Below, piece after piece: positions 52,076 through 60,284 of a stretch of 64,000 nt of DNA. The stretch spans positions 62,001 through 126,000 of the forward strand of contig NZ_BCQP01000001.1 in NCBI RefSeq assembly GCF_001552135.1. Reading direction: 5' to 3'. Each line of letters begins with the position of its first letter. Position 1 is the stretch's first letter. The notes under the pieces were generated by a model that saw only the letters and a program-made list of their open reading frames with translations, was not told where the DNA came from and searched no databases. The translations under genes were made by a program, and so were the position numbers. The DNA comes from Actinomadura chibensis NBRC 106107 (GTDB lineage: Bacteria; Actinomycetota; Actinomycetes; Streptosporangiales; Streptosporangiaceae).

Positions 52076-53302
52076 TCAGGACGCGGGCTCGGCGACGGGC
52101 TTGAGCAGGTACCCGCGGACGCCGGTCTTGCCGCACTCTGCGTGGACGGCCTGGAGCCCGCCCGTCTCGCGGAGGTCGACGCCCACGCACATGCCCTCCG
52201 CGCGCGTCGCCTCCGGGACGATGTCGAACACCCGCCCCGCCTTCGCCTGCCCGGCGGACTGCGTCAGCCCGAACCGCTGCATCGCGTCGTCGTCGCCGCA
52301 CTCCGCCATGTGCAGGGCGGCGTCCTTCTCGCGGGAGTCGAGCGTCGCGCACCAGAGCTTCGAGGCCGGCGTCCACGCCCGGAGCTGGAACGTCCCCGCC
52401 GCGGCCCCCGCCCTGACGAGCTTGATCCGCTGGAGGTTGTCGTCGTCGGTGCACTTGTCCTGCGCGAGCTGCGGCTTCAACCGGTCGTCCGGCAGGACCG
52501 ACAGGCAGTTGCCGGACTTCTCGTCGTCGGTCACCGGGGTGATCGTGTACCAGCCGGGCGCGGGCGGCGCCGGCTTCGGGCCCGCCTGGACCGTGGCCTT
52601 CGACGGCGCGGCCCGGTGCCCGCCCCCGCCGTCGCCGCCGAGGAGGTCCGGCAGGGTGGAGGCCACCACCGCGATCGTGATGATCGCCGGGGCCGCCACC
52701 AGCAGCGACACGCGCCGGTGCGGGGCGGGGACGCGGCGGGACGTCCGGCGGTGCCGGGGCGCCGCCGACGACGACCGCGCGTGCCGTCCCGACCCGGTCT
52801 CCCTGGGCTTTTCGGCGGGCCTTTCCGCCGGGTTCTCCTTCGCTTTCTCCACCGCCTTCTCGGGTGCGGGTTGCGGTCCCATGTTCAGCGCGGCGGGCCG
52901 TCCGGCGACGCGCCGGTCGCCGTCCGCCGGAACGGCGGCCGGCGCCCCGACCGCGGGCGCGGCGACCGCGGGTTCCGCGGGTGCGCAGAGGCGGTCGTGG
53001 ACGCGCAGCCACCGGTCCCGCTCCTCGGGCACGAGGCCGCATGTGGTCACAAAAGCGGACAGCAGGACACGGTCCGGCAGCGTTTCCGCGCCGAGCATTC
53101 CCGCGACCCCGTCCGAAATGGTGATCCCGGCCGCGCGCAGCCGCTCGTCGATCTCGGAAAGCGGCAGGCCGGACCATTGGCGCAGGCGGCTCAGCAGAGC
53201 GAGGAGGTCGGCGGGGACGCGCGCCTCCTCCGGCTGCGGCACCGCCCTCGGAACCGCCAACGGTGTCCTTCCGTGTACGGGAACGCGGGTATTAGTGGGC
53301 AT
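52076..53302 (-). CDS. HTH-like/transmembrane/ricin-type lectin-like protein
   Basis: The 408-residue protein has an N-terminal helical domain (LLALLSRLRQWSGLPLSEID, then a VLLSAFVTTCGL and WLRVHDRL) typical of actinobacterial XRE-like HTH membrane proteins, a Pro/Ala/Lys linker, one membrane helix near residue 205 (VSLLVAAPAIITIAVVASTL) and an outer domain of about 170 residues with three Cys/Trp-containing repeats (GNCLSVL, LWCATLD, GMCVGVD), like a beta-trefoil ricin lectin. It may link binding outside to an inside signal. Convergent with smc. Confidence 0.75.
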   Translation of the reverse strand: MPTNTRVPVHGRTPLAVPRAVPQPEEARVPADLLALLSRLRQWSGLPLSEIDERLRAAGITISDGVAGMLGAETLPDRVLLSAFVTTCGLVPEERDRWLRVHDRLCAPAEPAVAAPAVGAPAAVPADGDRRVAGRPAALNMGPQPAPEKAVEKAKENPAERPAEKPRETGSGRHARSSSAAPRHRRTSRRVPAPHRRVSLLVAAPAIITIAVVASTLPDLLGGDGGGGHRAAPSKATVQAGPKPAPPAPGWYTITPVTDDEKSGNCLSVLPDDRLKPQLAQDKCTDDDNLQRIKLVRAGAAAGTFQLRAWTPASKLWCATLDSREKDAALHMAECGDDDAMQRFGLTQSAGQAKAGRVFDIVPEATRAEGMCVGVDLRETGGLQAVHAECGKTGVRGYLLKPVAEPAS

Positions 53303-53411
53303 CGTAGCGATCTCCTGTCCCCTAATGGCTAATGTTCGTTATGCGGTCTTTGGCAAGATCAAGATCCATGGCGTCATGAGGTTCGGCGCCCGTCACAGGG
53401 AGGGGCCCGCG

Positions 53412-54659
53412 ATGCCGGACTCCGGTGCTCAGCTCCCGCCCGCGCTCCGGCGTTCCGTCGAGACCCGGGTCGGCACCACGTTCGTTCTGCTCATGCAGCT
53501 CCGCGTGCTCGTCGTCGGGGTGACGGTCCTCGTGGACGGGCAGGTCCGCGGCGACCGGTGGGCGCTCGGCGTGCTGGTCCTCGCGGTGGTGGTGTCGGGT
53601 GTCGCGCTCGCGGGATGGGAGAAGGTCGTCCTGCGGCTGTTCGAGCAGCCCGCCCTGCTGGCCTTCGACGTCCTCATCGGCTACGCCGTGCTGCGCGTCG
53701 GCGGGATCTTCGGGCCGTACTTCCTCGTCACCGTCGTGACCGCGGGCCTCGCCGGACTCCTCTACCGGTGGCAGGTGACCGCGCTGCTGTGCGCGCAGCA
53801 GACCGTCCTGTACTACACGGCGCTCTACCGGAACGCCCCGGACGACGACGGCCGCGTCACGATGCCGCTGCTCCTCGTCCTGCCCGTGTTCTACGGCGTC
53901 GCCGCGCTGGTCGGGACGGTCCTGCGCCGCCTGTTCGACGAGCACGCCGCCGCCGAGGAGCGGCGCTGGCGGATGGAGGCCCTCGCCATGGCGGCCGAGG
54001 AGCGCACCCGGCTCGCCAGGGAGATGCACGACTCGCTGACCGCGACGCTGTCCGGGATCGCGCTGTCGGCGACCGGCCTGCCCGCCTGGGTCCGCAAGTC
54101 GCCGGACCGGGCCGCCGAGGAGGCGGCGCGGATCGCCACCGCCGCGCAGGTCGCCACCCGGGAGGCCCGCTCGCTGATCGCCGAGCTGCGCGACGAGGCG
54201 GGCGGGACGCCGCTCGCCGAGGCCGTCCGGGAACTCGCGGACGAGTGGCAGGGCCGCACCGGCGTCCCGGTCGGCGTCACCGCCGCGCCGGACGCCGACC
54301 TCCCGCCGCCCGCGCGGCGCGAGCTCGTGACGATCGTCCGGGAGGCGCTGGAGAACGTCCGGCGGCACGCCGAGGCGTCCCGGGTCGAGATCGCCACGCG
54401 CGCCGTCGCGGACGGGGTGCAGGTGCGCGTCCGCGACGACGGCCGGGGGCTGCCCGGACGCCCCGACGACCCCGGCTGGCTGGACGCGCTCGCCCGCGGC
54501 GGACACTACGGCCTCGTCGGGATGCACGAGCGGGCCGGACGCGCGGGCGGGCGGCTCGCGGTCGCCTCCGTCCCGGGCGGCGGCACCGAGATCACGGTGC
54601 TGGTCCCGGCGGCGGGCGCGGACGCCGAGCCCGCCCGCGCCGAGCTCGGGAGCGGCTGA
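53412..54659 (+). CDS. NarL-type sensor histidine kinase
   Basis: The 415-residue protein has about five or six membrane helices in the first 180 residues with almost no extracellular domain, then a HisKA_3 dimerisation helix with the phospho-acceptor in LAREMHDSLTATLSGIALSA, and an ATPase domain with REALENVRRHAEA (N box) and VRDDGRGL plus GLVGMHERAGRAGGRL (G boxes). ATG 53412 follows GGGAGGGGC. The stop overlaps the response regulator start (TGATG), so kinase and regulator are made together. Confidence 0.92.
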   Translation: MPDSGAQLPPALRRSVETRVGTTFVLLMQLRVLVVGVTVLVDGQVRGDRWALGVLVLAVVVSGVALAGWEKVVLRLFEQPALLAFDVLIGYAVLRVGGIFGPYFLVTVVTAGLAGLLYRWQVTALLCAQQTVLYYTALYRNAPDDDGRVTMPLLLVLPVFYGVAALVGTVLRRLFDEHAAAEERRWRMEALAMAAEERTRLAREMHDSLTATLSGIALSATGLPAWVRKSPDRAAEEAARIATAAQVATREARSLIAELRDEAGGTPLAEAVRELADEWQGRTGVPVGVTAAPDADLPPPARRELVTIVREALENVRRHAEASRVEIATRAVADGVQVRVRDDGRGLPGRPDDPGWLDALARGGHYGLVGMHERAGRAGGRLAVASVPGGGTEITVLVPAAGADAEPARAELGSG

Positions 54660-55342
54660 TGGGCGAGCCGCGGGCCCCGGACGCGCGCTACCGCGTCCTC
54701 GTCGTGGACGACAACACCTTCATTCGCGCCGGGCTCACGTCCGCGCTGGAGGCGACCGACGACATCGAGGTCGTGGGGGAGGCCGGGGACGGCCGGACCG
54801 CCGAGGAGATGGCGTGGCGGCTGACGCCCGACGTCGTCCTGCTCGACGTGCGGATGCCCCGGGTGGACGGGATCAGCGCCGCCGCCGTGCTCAGCAAGAT
54901 CAGCCGGGTCATCATGCTGACCCAGGTGGACGACCCCGACGTGGTGCTGTCGGCCGTCCGCAACGGGGCCGTCGGGTACCTCGTGCACAACACCTTCACC
55001 GTGGACGAGCTGGCCGCCGCGATCCGCGACACCGTCCGGCACCGGGCCCACCCCCTCTCGCACGCGGCCAGCGCCGCCCTCATCGACGCCGCGCGGGCCG
55101 AGCGTCCCGCGGCGCCCGCCGCCGATCCGGCGGAGCGGCGCGCGCGGTACGGCCTTTCCGCCCGCGAGGCCGAGGTCATGGAACTGATCGTGCGCGGTCT
55201 GGCCAATCAGGACATCGCGGCCAAGCTATTTCTCACCGAGAAGACCGTCAAGAACTACATCAACCGCATATATGCGAAACTGGGCGCGCCGAACCGGGCC
55301 ACCGCCATCGTGACCTGGATCGGGCTGCCGCCGGGCGGTTGA
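54659..55342 (+). CDS. NarL/LuxR-type response regulator with an atypical receiver
   Basis: The 227-residue protein has a receiver domain (VLVVDDNTFIRAGL; phosphorylation Asp in PDVVLLDVRMPRVDG; the switch Thr in IMLTQ) and a LuxR HTH (LSAREAEVMELIVRGLANQD, then IAAKLFLTEKTVKNYI). The nearly invariant lysine of the GYLLKD motif is replaced: here the segment is GYLVHNT. Partner of the kinase encoded upstream. A 22-bp palindrome 36 bases after its stop and a related site at 57220 are candidate binding sites. Confidence 0.92.
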   Translation: MGEPRAPDARYRVLVVDDNTFIRAGLTSALEATDDIEVVGEAGDGRTAEEMAWRLTPDVVLLDVRMPRVDGISAAAVLSKISRVIMLTQVDDPDVVLSAVRNGAVGYLVHNTFTVDELAAAIRDTVRHRAHPLSHAASAALIDAARAERPAAPAADPAERRARYGLSAREAEVMELIVRGLANQDIAAKLFLTEKTVKNYINRIYAKLGAPNRATAIVTWIGLPPGG

Positions 55343-55378
55343 ACTGCGCGTACGCGATTGGGGCCCGGGGCCGCCGGC

Positions 55379-55426
55379 GTTAGGGCCCTAGGGCCCTAAC
55401 CGCGTCCGGCGCCCGCGCCCTAGCCT
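55379..55426 (+). promoter_or_regulatory. Palindrome-controlled promoter A (GH16 gene)
   Basis: A perfect 22-bp palindrome (55379-55400) has the core GGGCCCTAGGGCCC (55383-55396). A TAGCCT hexamer at 55421-55426 looks like a -10 box; no -35 consensus exists at the right distance. The palindrome centre falls about 43 bases before the predicted start, the place of a class II activator site. The same core and spacing recur at 57220. Confidence 0.6.
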
Positions 55427-55500
55427 TTCGGACGAATGGTGAACACATCGGACGGTGCCTTTCTCCGGGCCGCCGTCTCATTTCGTCCCGGAGGTGCACC

Positions 55501-56418
55501 GTGCTTTTTCCGCCGCGCAACAGAATGGCCGCGGTCGGCGGCGGGATCGTGGCCGCCGGCTGCTCGCTCGCGCTCGCCGTCCCGTCGTCGTCGGCGCCGG
55601 GCCCGGACCCGTCCCGCGCGATCGCGCTCGGCGCGCTGGAGCGCTCCGCCCCGGCCGTCTCCTACACGAAGCCGGGGCCGCGCGACCGGGAGGGCGCCGC
55701 CGCGACGAAGGCGGCGAAGAAGCCGGTCCCGACCACGGCGGCGAAGCGCTACGGGTGGGGGCGCCCGATCGCCGTCGACGGGTTCCGCACGCTCGACCGG
55801 CGCGCGTGGGAGGTCTACGAGGGGCCGGGTAACAACGGGAAGGGCCGGCGCCTCGCCGGCGCCGTGACGGTGAAGGGCGGCGTCCTGCGGATCACCGGGA
55901 CGCGCGGCGGCGACACCGGCGGCCTCGCCTGGCTGCGCGGCGCGCAGAAGGAGGGCCGCTGGGAGGCGCGGGTCAAGGTGAGCCGGGGCTGCGCCTGCTA
56001 CAACGCGAACCTGCTGCTGTGGCCGGTCGACGGCGGCGGCGGGACGGACCCGCGCGGCGGCGGCGGTGAGATCGACTGGATGGAGACCTTCGGCGACCGC
56101 GGCCTGCGCGAGGGCACGAACTTCTTCCTGCACTACGGCCCCGAGGACGACCACCGGCGCAAGGACGCGCACGTCCGCGTCGACCTGCGGAAGTGGCACG
56201 TCTTCGCGGTGGAGTGGAACTCGCGGGGCGTGACCGGCTTCATGGACGGGCGGAAGACCTTCCACACCTCAGACCGCGCGGCGCTGCCGCCGGGGAAGAT
56301 GGGGCAGGCCGTCCAGCTCGACTGGTTCCCCGGGCTCACCAAGCGGACGAAGCCCGGCGTCAGCCGGACGGCGCCCGTCACGATGTCGGTCGACTGGATC
56401 GCGATGTACCGTCCGTGA
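55501..56418 (+). CDS. Secreted glycoside hydrolase family 16 protein
   Basis: The 305-residue protein has a signal peptide (MAAVGGGIVAAGCSLALAVP then SSSAPG) and a Lys/Pro linker to about residue 80, followed by a GH16 jelly-roll. The catalytic motif ExDxxE is visible as GGEIDWMETFG. Family members cut beta-1,3/1,4-glucans, laminarin, agar or related polymers; substrate is unknown. GTG 55501 follows GGAGGTGC. It is preceded by palindrome promoter A and the two-component system. Confidence 0.9.
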   Translation: MLFPPRNRMAAVGGGIVAAGCSLALAVPSSSAPGPDPSRAIALGALERSAPAVSYTKPGPRDREGAAATKAAKKPVPTTAAKRYGWGRPIAVDGFRTLDRRAWEVYEGPGNNGKGRRLAGAVTVKGGVLRITGTRGGDTGGLAWLRGAQKEGRWEARVKVSRGCACYNANLLLWPVDGGGGTDPRGGGGEIDWMETFGDRGLREGTNFFLHYGPEDDHRRKDAHVRVDLRKWHVFAVEWNSRGVTGFMDGRKTFHTSDRAALPPGKMGQAVQLDWFPGLTKRTKPGVSRTAPVTMSVDWIAMYRP

Positions 56419-56437
56419 GCCCAGGGGCTTGAGGGGG

Positions 56438-57025
56438 CTATCTCACGATCTGCCAGAGCTGGTTCTCGCGGCGCAGGACGAACTTGTCCTGGAGGGTGCT
56501 CGCCACCATGGAGCCGCTCGTCCAGTGCAGGGCATTGAAGGGGATGACCGCCTCCTCGCCCACGATCCGGCCGCCCTTCACCGTGACGGTGCGGAGGGCC
56601 TCGCGCTCCGCCGGGCGGACGAGGTGCGGCGTGTTGCGCACCCCCCGTTCGCAGTTGCCCTTGAGCGCGTCGCCGCGGACGAACTTCCCTCCCGGGGCGA
56701 CGTAGCGGCAGACCGCCGGATCCCCGGCCGCCTGCCCGCGCAGGAACGCCTGGAGCGCCTGCCGCGCGCCCTTGATCCCCGGTTGCATCGCCGGGTCGGT
56801 GGAGCGCTCGACCGGCTTCGGCGAGCTCTCCGCGCCGGTGGGCTCGCCGGACGAGGCGGTGGGCGAGGCGGCGGACGACGCGCCCGCCTCGGCGCCCTTG
56901 GAGCCGCCGCCGGAATCGTCGCCCGAGCAGCCGGTGAGGGCGGCGGCGAGGAATGCCAGCGCGAGCGCCGTCCCGGCGAGGCCGTGAGGTCCGTGACCGG
57001 CATGGGCGGCGAATCGTCGGGCCAT
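56438..57025 (-). CDS. Lipoprotein of unknown function
   Basis: A 195-residue protein with a lipobox (ALAFLAAALTGC) and a Gly/Ser/Ala-rich linker of about 50 residues. The folded part of about 120 residues (ALQAFLRGQAAGDPAVCRYV, then a C-terminal FVLRRENQLWQIVR) looks like a small NTF2- or Mce-associated-like domain, but I cannot assign it. Two cysteines (CRYV, CERGV) might form a disulfide. It is convergent with the GH16 gene. Confidence 0.82.
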   Translation of the reverse strand: MARRFAAHAGHGPHGLAGTALALAFLAAALTGCSGDDSGGGSKGAEAGASSAASPTASSGEPTGAESSPKPVERSTDPAMQPGIKGARQALQAFLRGQAAGDPAVCRYVAPGGKFVRGDALKGNCERGVRNTPHLVRPAEREALRTVTVKGGRIVGEEAVIPFNALHWTSGSMVASTLQDKFVLRRENQLWQIVR

Positions 57026-57219
57026 GGGATGCCTCCATGAACGCGGGGTGTCCGGACAATGCCCGGCGGCCGCCTTTCACCATGATCAGGCGGCCAGCCG
57101 AAGATTAACGCCTTTCCCGGTCGGTGACCAGAGGTCAGAACACGGGCCAGATCGGCGCGGACACGCGCCGTCCCGCCGCCCGCCGGACCAGCGCGGGCAG
57201 GGCCCCCTATTCCCGAATC

Positions 57220-57263
57220 GGGGCCCTAGGGCCCTGGGCCCGGGAATTGCGCGCCCGTAGCGT
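57220..57263 (+). promoter_or_regulatory. Palindrome-controlled promoter B
   Basis: GGGCCCTAGGGCCC (57221-57234) is identical to the core of promoter A, and TAGCGT (57258-57263) stands where TAGCCT stands in A (22 versus 23 bases after the shared 16-mer). A ribosome binding site and GTG start follow at 57303. Extra GGGCCC half sites lie on both sides. Confidence 0.55.
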
Positions 57264-57302
57264 CTCCGGTCGACGGCAAGACCAGCGGGAGGGGAATTCC
57301 TC

Positions 57303-57572
57303 GTGAAAGGGAGCGCGGAACTCGCGGCACCGGGCGCGCCGCTCGCCGTATCCGGCTACGGCCGCGGCGGCGGCGCGTTTTCCGCGCGCGTCCCGCGCCG
57401 CGCGGCCTCCGGGCCCGGCGCCCTGCCCGGGGGCGGGCGCCGACCCGGCGGCCCGCGGTCCGCCGCACCGGCGGCCCGCCGACGGTCCTGTGGTCCGCCG
57501 CTCCGCCGACCCTGTGGTCCGCCGGACCGGCGGCCCGGCGTCTATCGCTCCGCCGGGCGGGTGGTCCGGTGA
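57303..57572 (+). CDS. Possible small Arg/Pro/Gly-rich protein behind promoter B
   Basis: GTG 57303 follows GGGAGGGG at good spacing and lies about 33 bases after the predicted start of promoter B. The 89-residue frame has normal codon bias for about its first half, then runs into a Cys-Gly-Pro-Pro repeat (CGPPLRRPCGPPDRRP) encoded by a 24-base direct repeat. No homologue is recognised. It could be a real small protein, a decayed gene, or only the leader of the globin transcript. Confidence 0.35.
   Translation: MKGSAELAAPGAPLAVSGYGRGGGAFSARVPRRAASGPGALPGGGRRPGGPRSAAPAARRRSCGPPLRRPCGPPDRRPGVYRSAGRVVR
57487..57524. repeat. Short direct repeat
   Basis: CCTGTGGTCCGCCG occurs at 57487-57500 and 57511-57524, with other GGTCCGCCG and CCGGCGG variants around it. 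From 57573 to 57883 I see no convincing gene, only a 12-bp palindrome CGGAACGTTCCG at 57604-57615. Confidence 0.6.
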
Positions 57573-57883
57573 ATTCCATCGAAGTGATATGGACCACGTT
57601 TTCCGGAACGTTCCGCCGGTCGGCGTTCCGCATTTCAGGCTCATCGCGGGCCCGGGTTCCCGTTGATTTCCGGCCGCCAATGGCGCATTGCGCTCCGCGC
57701 ATTCCCGCCGGTTATCGGTTGATCGCCGGGACGGCCGTGCACCGACCGTGACAACGCGGCGACGCTGGCGGGCTTGTGCGCCCCGGAGCCATCCACTACG
57801 CATGTGCACCGTGGTTCTCCGCCGCCCCCGCCACCACACCGGACACCCCGCCCGGTGCGGAGGACCACCGAGAGGTGATGCCC

Positions 57884-58291
57884 ATGGACCCGCGGAAACT
57901 CAAAGACAATTTCGCCCTGGTGGGCGCGAACGGCGTCGAGGTCGCCGAATATTTCTACGCCGACCTTTTCGCGCGGGCGCCGCAGCTCAGATCGCTGTTC
58001 CCGGCCGGGATGGGGCGCCAGCACGAGGTGCTGCTCGCCGCGCTGTCCCAGATCGTCTCGTCCGTCGACGACCCCGACACGCTCGTCCCGTTCCTACGGG
58101 ACCTCGGCAAGCGGCACGTCGGCTTCGGCGTCACCGCCGAGCACTACGCGCCGGTCGGCGCGAGCCTGCTCGCCACCCTCGCCTACTTCACCGGCCCCGG
58201 CTGGGACGCCGCGCTCGAACGCGACTGGACGGCCGCCTACGGCCTCGTCGCCCAGGTCATGACGGAGGCGGCCGCCGAGCAGGCCGTCTGA
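57884..58291 (+). CDS. Single-domain globin
   Basis: The 135-residue protein is a bacterial haemoglobin of the flavohaemoglobin-type globin family: KLKDNFALVGANGVEVAEYF, then LRSLFPAGM, and the F-helix region LGKRHVGFGVTAEHY with the proximal haem His. It has no reductase domain and probably uses the flavohaemoprotein encoded 8 bases downstream. Two ATGs, 57878 and 57884, are possible; the second has better spacing from GAGAGG. Role is likely oxygen or nitric oxide handling. Confidence 0.9.
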   Translation: MDPRKLKDNFALVGANGVEVAEYFYADLFARAPQLRSLFPAGMGRQHEVLLAALSQIVSSVDDPDTLVPFLRDLGKRHVGFGVTAEHYAPVGASLLATLAYFTGPGWDAALERDWTAAYGLVAQVMTEAAAEQAV

Positions 58292-58298
58292 ATCCGCC

Positions 58299-59570
58299 GT
58301 GGACGCCCAGCGCCTCAAGGACAGCTTCGCCCGCGTGGCGGAGCAGGGCGACGCGGTCGCCCTCTTCTTCTACTCCGACCTGTTCGTCCGCAACCCGCAC
58401 CTGCGGGACATGTTCCCCATCGGGATGAGCCACCAGCGCGACAAGCTGCTGCGCGCCCTCGGGACCATCGTCGCCCAGGTCGACGACCTGCCCGCGCTCG
58501 TCCCGTTCCTCCAGCAGCTCGGCCGCGACCACCGCAGGTTCGGGATCATCGCCGAGCACTACCCGCACGTCGGCGCCAGCCTCGTCGCCACCTTGCGGCA
58601 CTTCTCCGGGACGTCCTGGAACGAGGACGTCGAGAGCGACTGGAACGCCGCCTACGGCCTGGTCGCCAAGGTCATGCTCGAAGCCGCCGACGAGGACTCG
58701 CTGAGCAGCCCCGCCTGGTGGAACGGCCAGGTCGTCGCGGTCGAACGGCGCCGGTTCGACATCGCCGTCCTGCGCGTCCAGCCGGACCGGCCGCTGCCCT
58801 ACCGGCCGGGCCAGTCGGTCGCGCTGGAGGTGCCGTCGCGGCTGCGGCACTGGCGGTACTACTCGATGGCGAACGCGCCGCGTCCCGACCAGACCGTGGA
58901 CTTCCACGTCCGGCTGGTGGACGGCGGCCCGGTGAGCCCCGTCCTCGTGCGCGGGACGGAGACCGGCGACCGCGTCCGGATGGGCGCGCCCGTCGGCACC
59001 CTCACCCTGGACGAGGAGTCCGGGCGGGACGTCCTGCTCGTCGCGGGCAGCACCGGCCTCGCCCCGCTGAAGGCGATCCTGGAGCAGATCGCCCGCCGCC
59101 CCGCCCCGCCGCGCGTCCACCTGTTCTTCGGCGCCCGCACCCGCGACGGCCTCTACGACCTGGAGGACCTGACCAAGATGGCGGGCCGGTTCCCCTGGCT
59201 CAGGGTGGTGCCCGCCGTGTCGGACGAGTCGGGCGGGCACGGCTTCTCCACCGTCCTCCAGTCCGGGCCGCCGCCGGGCGCGCAGCCCGCGTCGCGGTCC
59301 TGGTTCGACGTCCCCGGCCCGCCCTCCCCGGGCGCCCAGCCGCCGGGCGCGCCGCCGGGCGTGTCCCCGGGCGTGCCGCCGGACGGGGGCGACGGCGTGG
59401 AGCACGGGAACCTGTCGGACGTCGTGGCGCGGCACGGTCCGTGGGACGGCCACGACGCCTACGTGTGCGGACCGGCCGCGATGGTCGGGCACACCGTCGA
59501 GCAGCTCGCGCGGCTCGGCGTCCCAAGGGACCGCATCCGGCTGGAAACCTTCGCAGACGCACAGAGGTGA
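58299..59570 (+). CDS. Flavohaemoprotein-like globin/FAD/NAD oxidoreductase
   Basis: The 423-residue protein joins a globin domain (1-140, proximal His in LGRDHRRFGIIAEHY), an FAD domain with RHWRYYSMAN, and an NAD(P) domain with GSTGLAPLKAIL and VCGPAAMV, as in NO dioxygenase Hmp. The globin resembles the upstream single-domain globin, suggesting duplication. A Pro/Gly-rich insertion of about 45 residues interrupts the NAD(P) domain between FSTVLQ and GNLSDVV. GTG 58299 follows the globin stop closely, so the genes form an operon. Confidence 0.9.
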   Translation: MDAQRLKDSFARVAEQGDAVALFFYSDLFVRNPHLRDMFPIGMSHQRDKLLRALGTIVAQVDDLPALVPFLQQLGRDHRRFGIIAEHYPHVGASLVATLRHFSGTSWNEDVESDWNAAYGLVAKVMLEAADEDSLSSPAWWNGQVVAVERRRFDIAVLRVQPDRPLPYRPGQSVALEVPSRLRHWRYYSMANAPRPDQTVDFHVRLVDGGPVSPVLVRGTETGDRVRMGAPVGTLTLDEESGRDVLLVAGSTGLAPLKAILEQIARRPAPPRVHLFFGARTRDGLYDLEDLTKMAGRFPWLRVVPAVSDESGGHGFSTVLQSGPPPGAQPASRSWFDVPGPPSPGAQPPGAPPGVSPGVPPDGGDGVEHGNLSDVVARHGPWDGHDAYVCGPAAMVGHTVEQLARLGVPRDRIRLETFADAQR

Positions 59571-59575
59571 GCGCG

Positions 59576-60277
59576 ATGAACTCCCCGAACCTTCCCGTCG
59601 TCTCCGAGGGAACGCGGCTGACCCCGGGCGAGCTCCACTCCGTGGTGTTCGCCCGGGCGGCGCTCGGCCGCCGCGGCTACGACGAGGAGCAGGTCCGCAA
59701 CTTCCTCGCCTACGTCGAGCGGGAGCTCGTCCAGATCTTCAACGACCAGGCGGTGCTCGCCGACGAGGTGAACCGGCTGCGCGCCCAGGCCGCCAAGGGG
59801 ACCCGCGGCGTGATGGCGCCCGAGGACGCGCACTTCCAGGCCGTCCGGATCCTGTCGCAGGCGCAGCAGACCGCCGACCTGTACGTGGCGGACGCCGAGC
59901 GCTACACCCGCGAGCTCGCCCACGAGGCGCGGCTGCAGCGGGAGGCGATCCTGTCCGACGCGAAGGGCCGCGCCGAGCAGATGCTGGAGGACGCGCACCG
60001 CAAGGCCGTCGCCGTCGCGGAGGCGGCCGTCCGGCACGCCGAGCAGGCGCCGCCGCCCGCGGCGTCCCGCGCCGGGGCCATGCCGGACGGAACCAGGGGC
60101 ATGCCGGACGGCGCCCGGGGCATGCCGGACGACGAGCGCCTCGCCCTCCAGCGCGAGGTCGCCTACCTGCGCACCTACAGCGACGTCTACCGCAGCCACC
60201 TGCGCAGCTACCTGGAGGCCCTGCTGCGCAACGTCGCCGAGTGGGAGGCGTCCGAACAGTCCTCCCTGCCCCGCTGA
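59576..60277 (+). CDS. DivIVA-like coiled-coil protein in the globin operon
   Basis: The 233-residue protein has an N-terminal DivIVA-like motif (VVFARAALGRRGYDEEQVRN then FLAYVERELVQIF), a long coiled coil (residues 55-150), a linker with three MPDG/D repeats (MPDGTRG, MPDGARG, MPDDE) and a final helix. DivIVA proteins mark poles and septa by membrane curvature. Placement 5 bases after the flavohaemoprotein gene suggests it scaffolds or localises the globin system (inference). Confidence 0.85.
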   Translation: MNSPNLPVVSEGTRLTPGELHSVVFARAALGRRGYDEEQVRNFLAYVERELVQIFNDQAVLADEVNRLRAQAAKGTRGVMAPEDAHFQAVRILSQAQQTADLYVADAERYTRELAHEARLQREAILSDAKGRAEQMLEDAHRKAVAVAEAAVRHAEQAPPPAASRAGAMPDGTRGMPDGARGMPDDERLALQREVAYLRTYSDVYRSHLRSYLEALLRNVAEWEASEQSSLPR

Positions 60278-60284
60278 CCTGGGG

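Noticed and set aside
48264..53177. Minus-strand open frame of over 1600 codons opposite smc
   Set aside because: Shadow of the Ala/Glu/Arg-rich coiled coils of SMC; its translation is Leu/Arg/Gly repeats without recognisable features.
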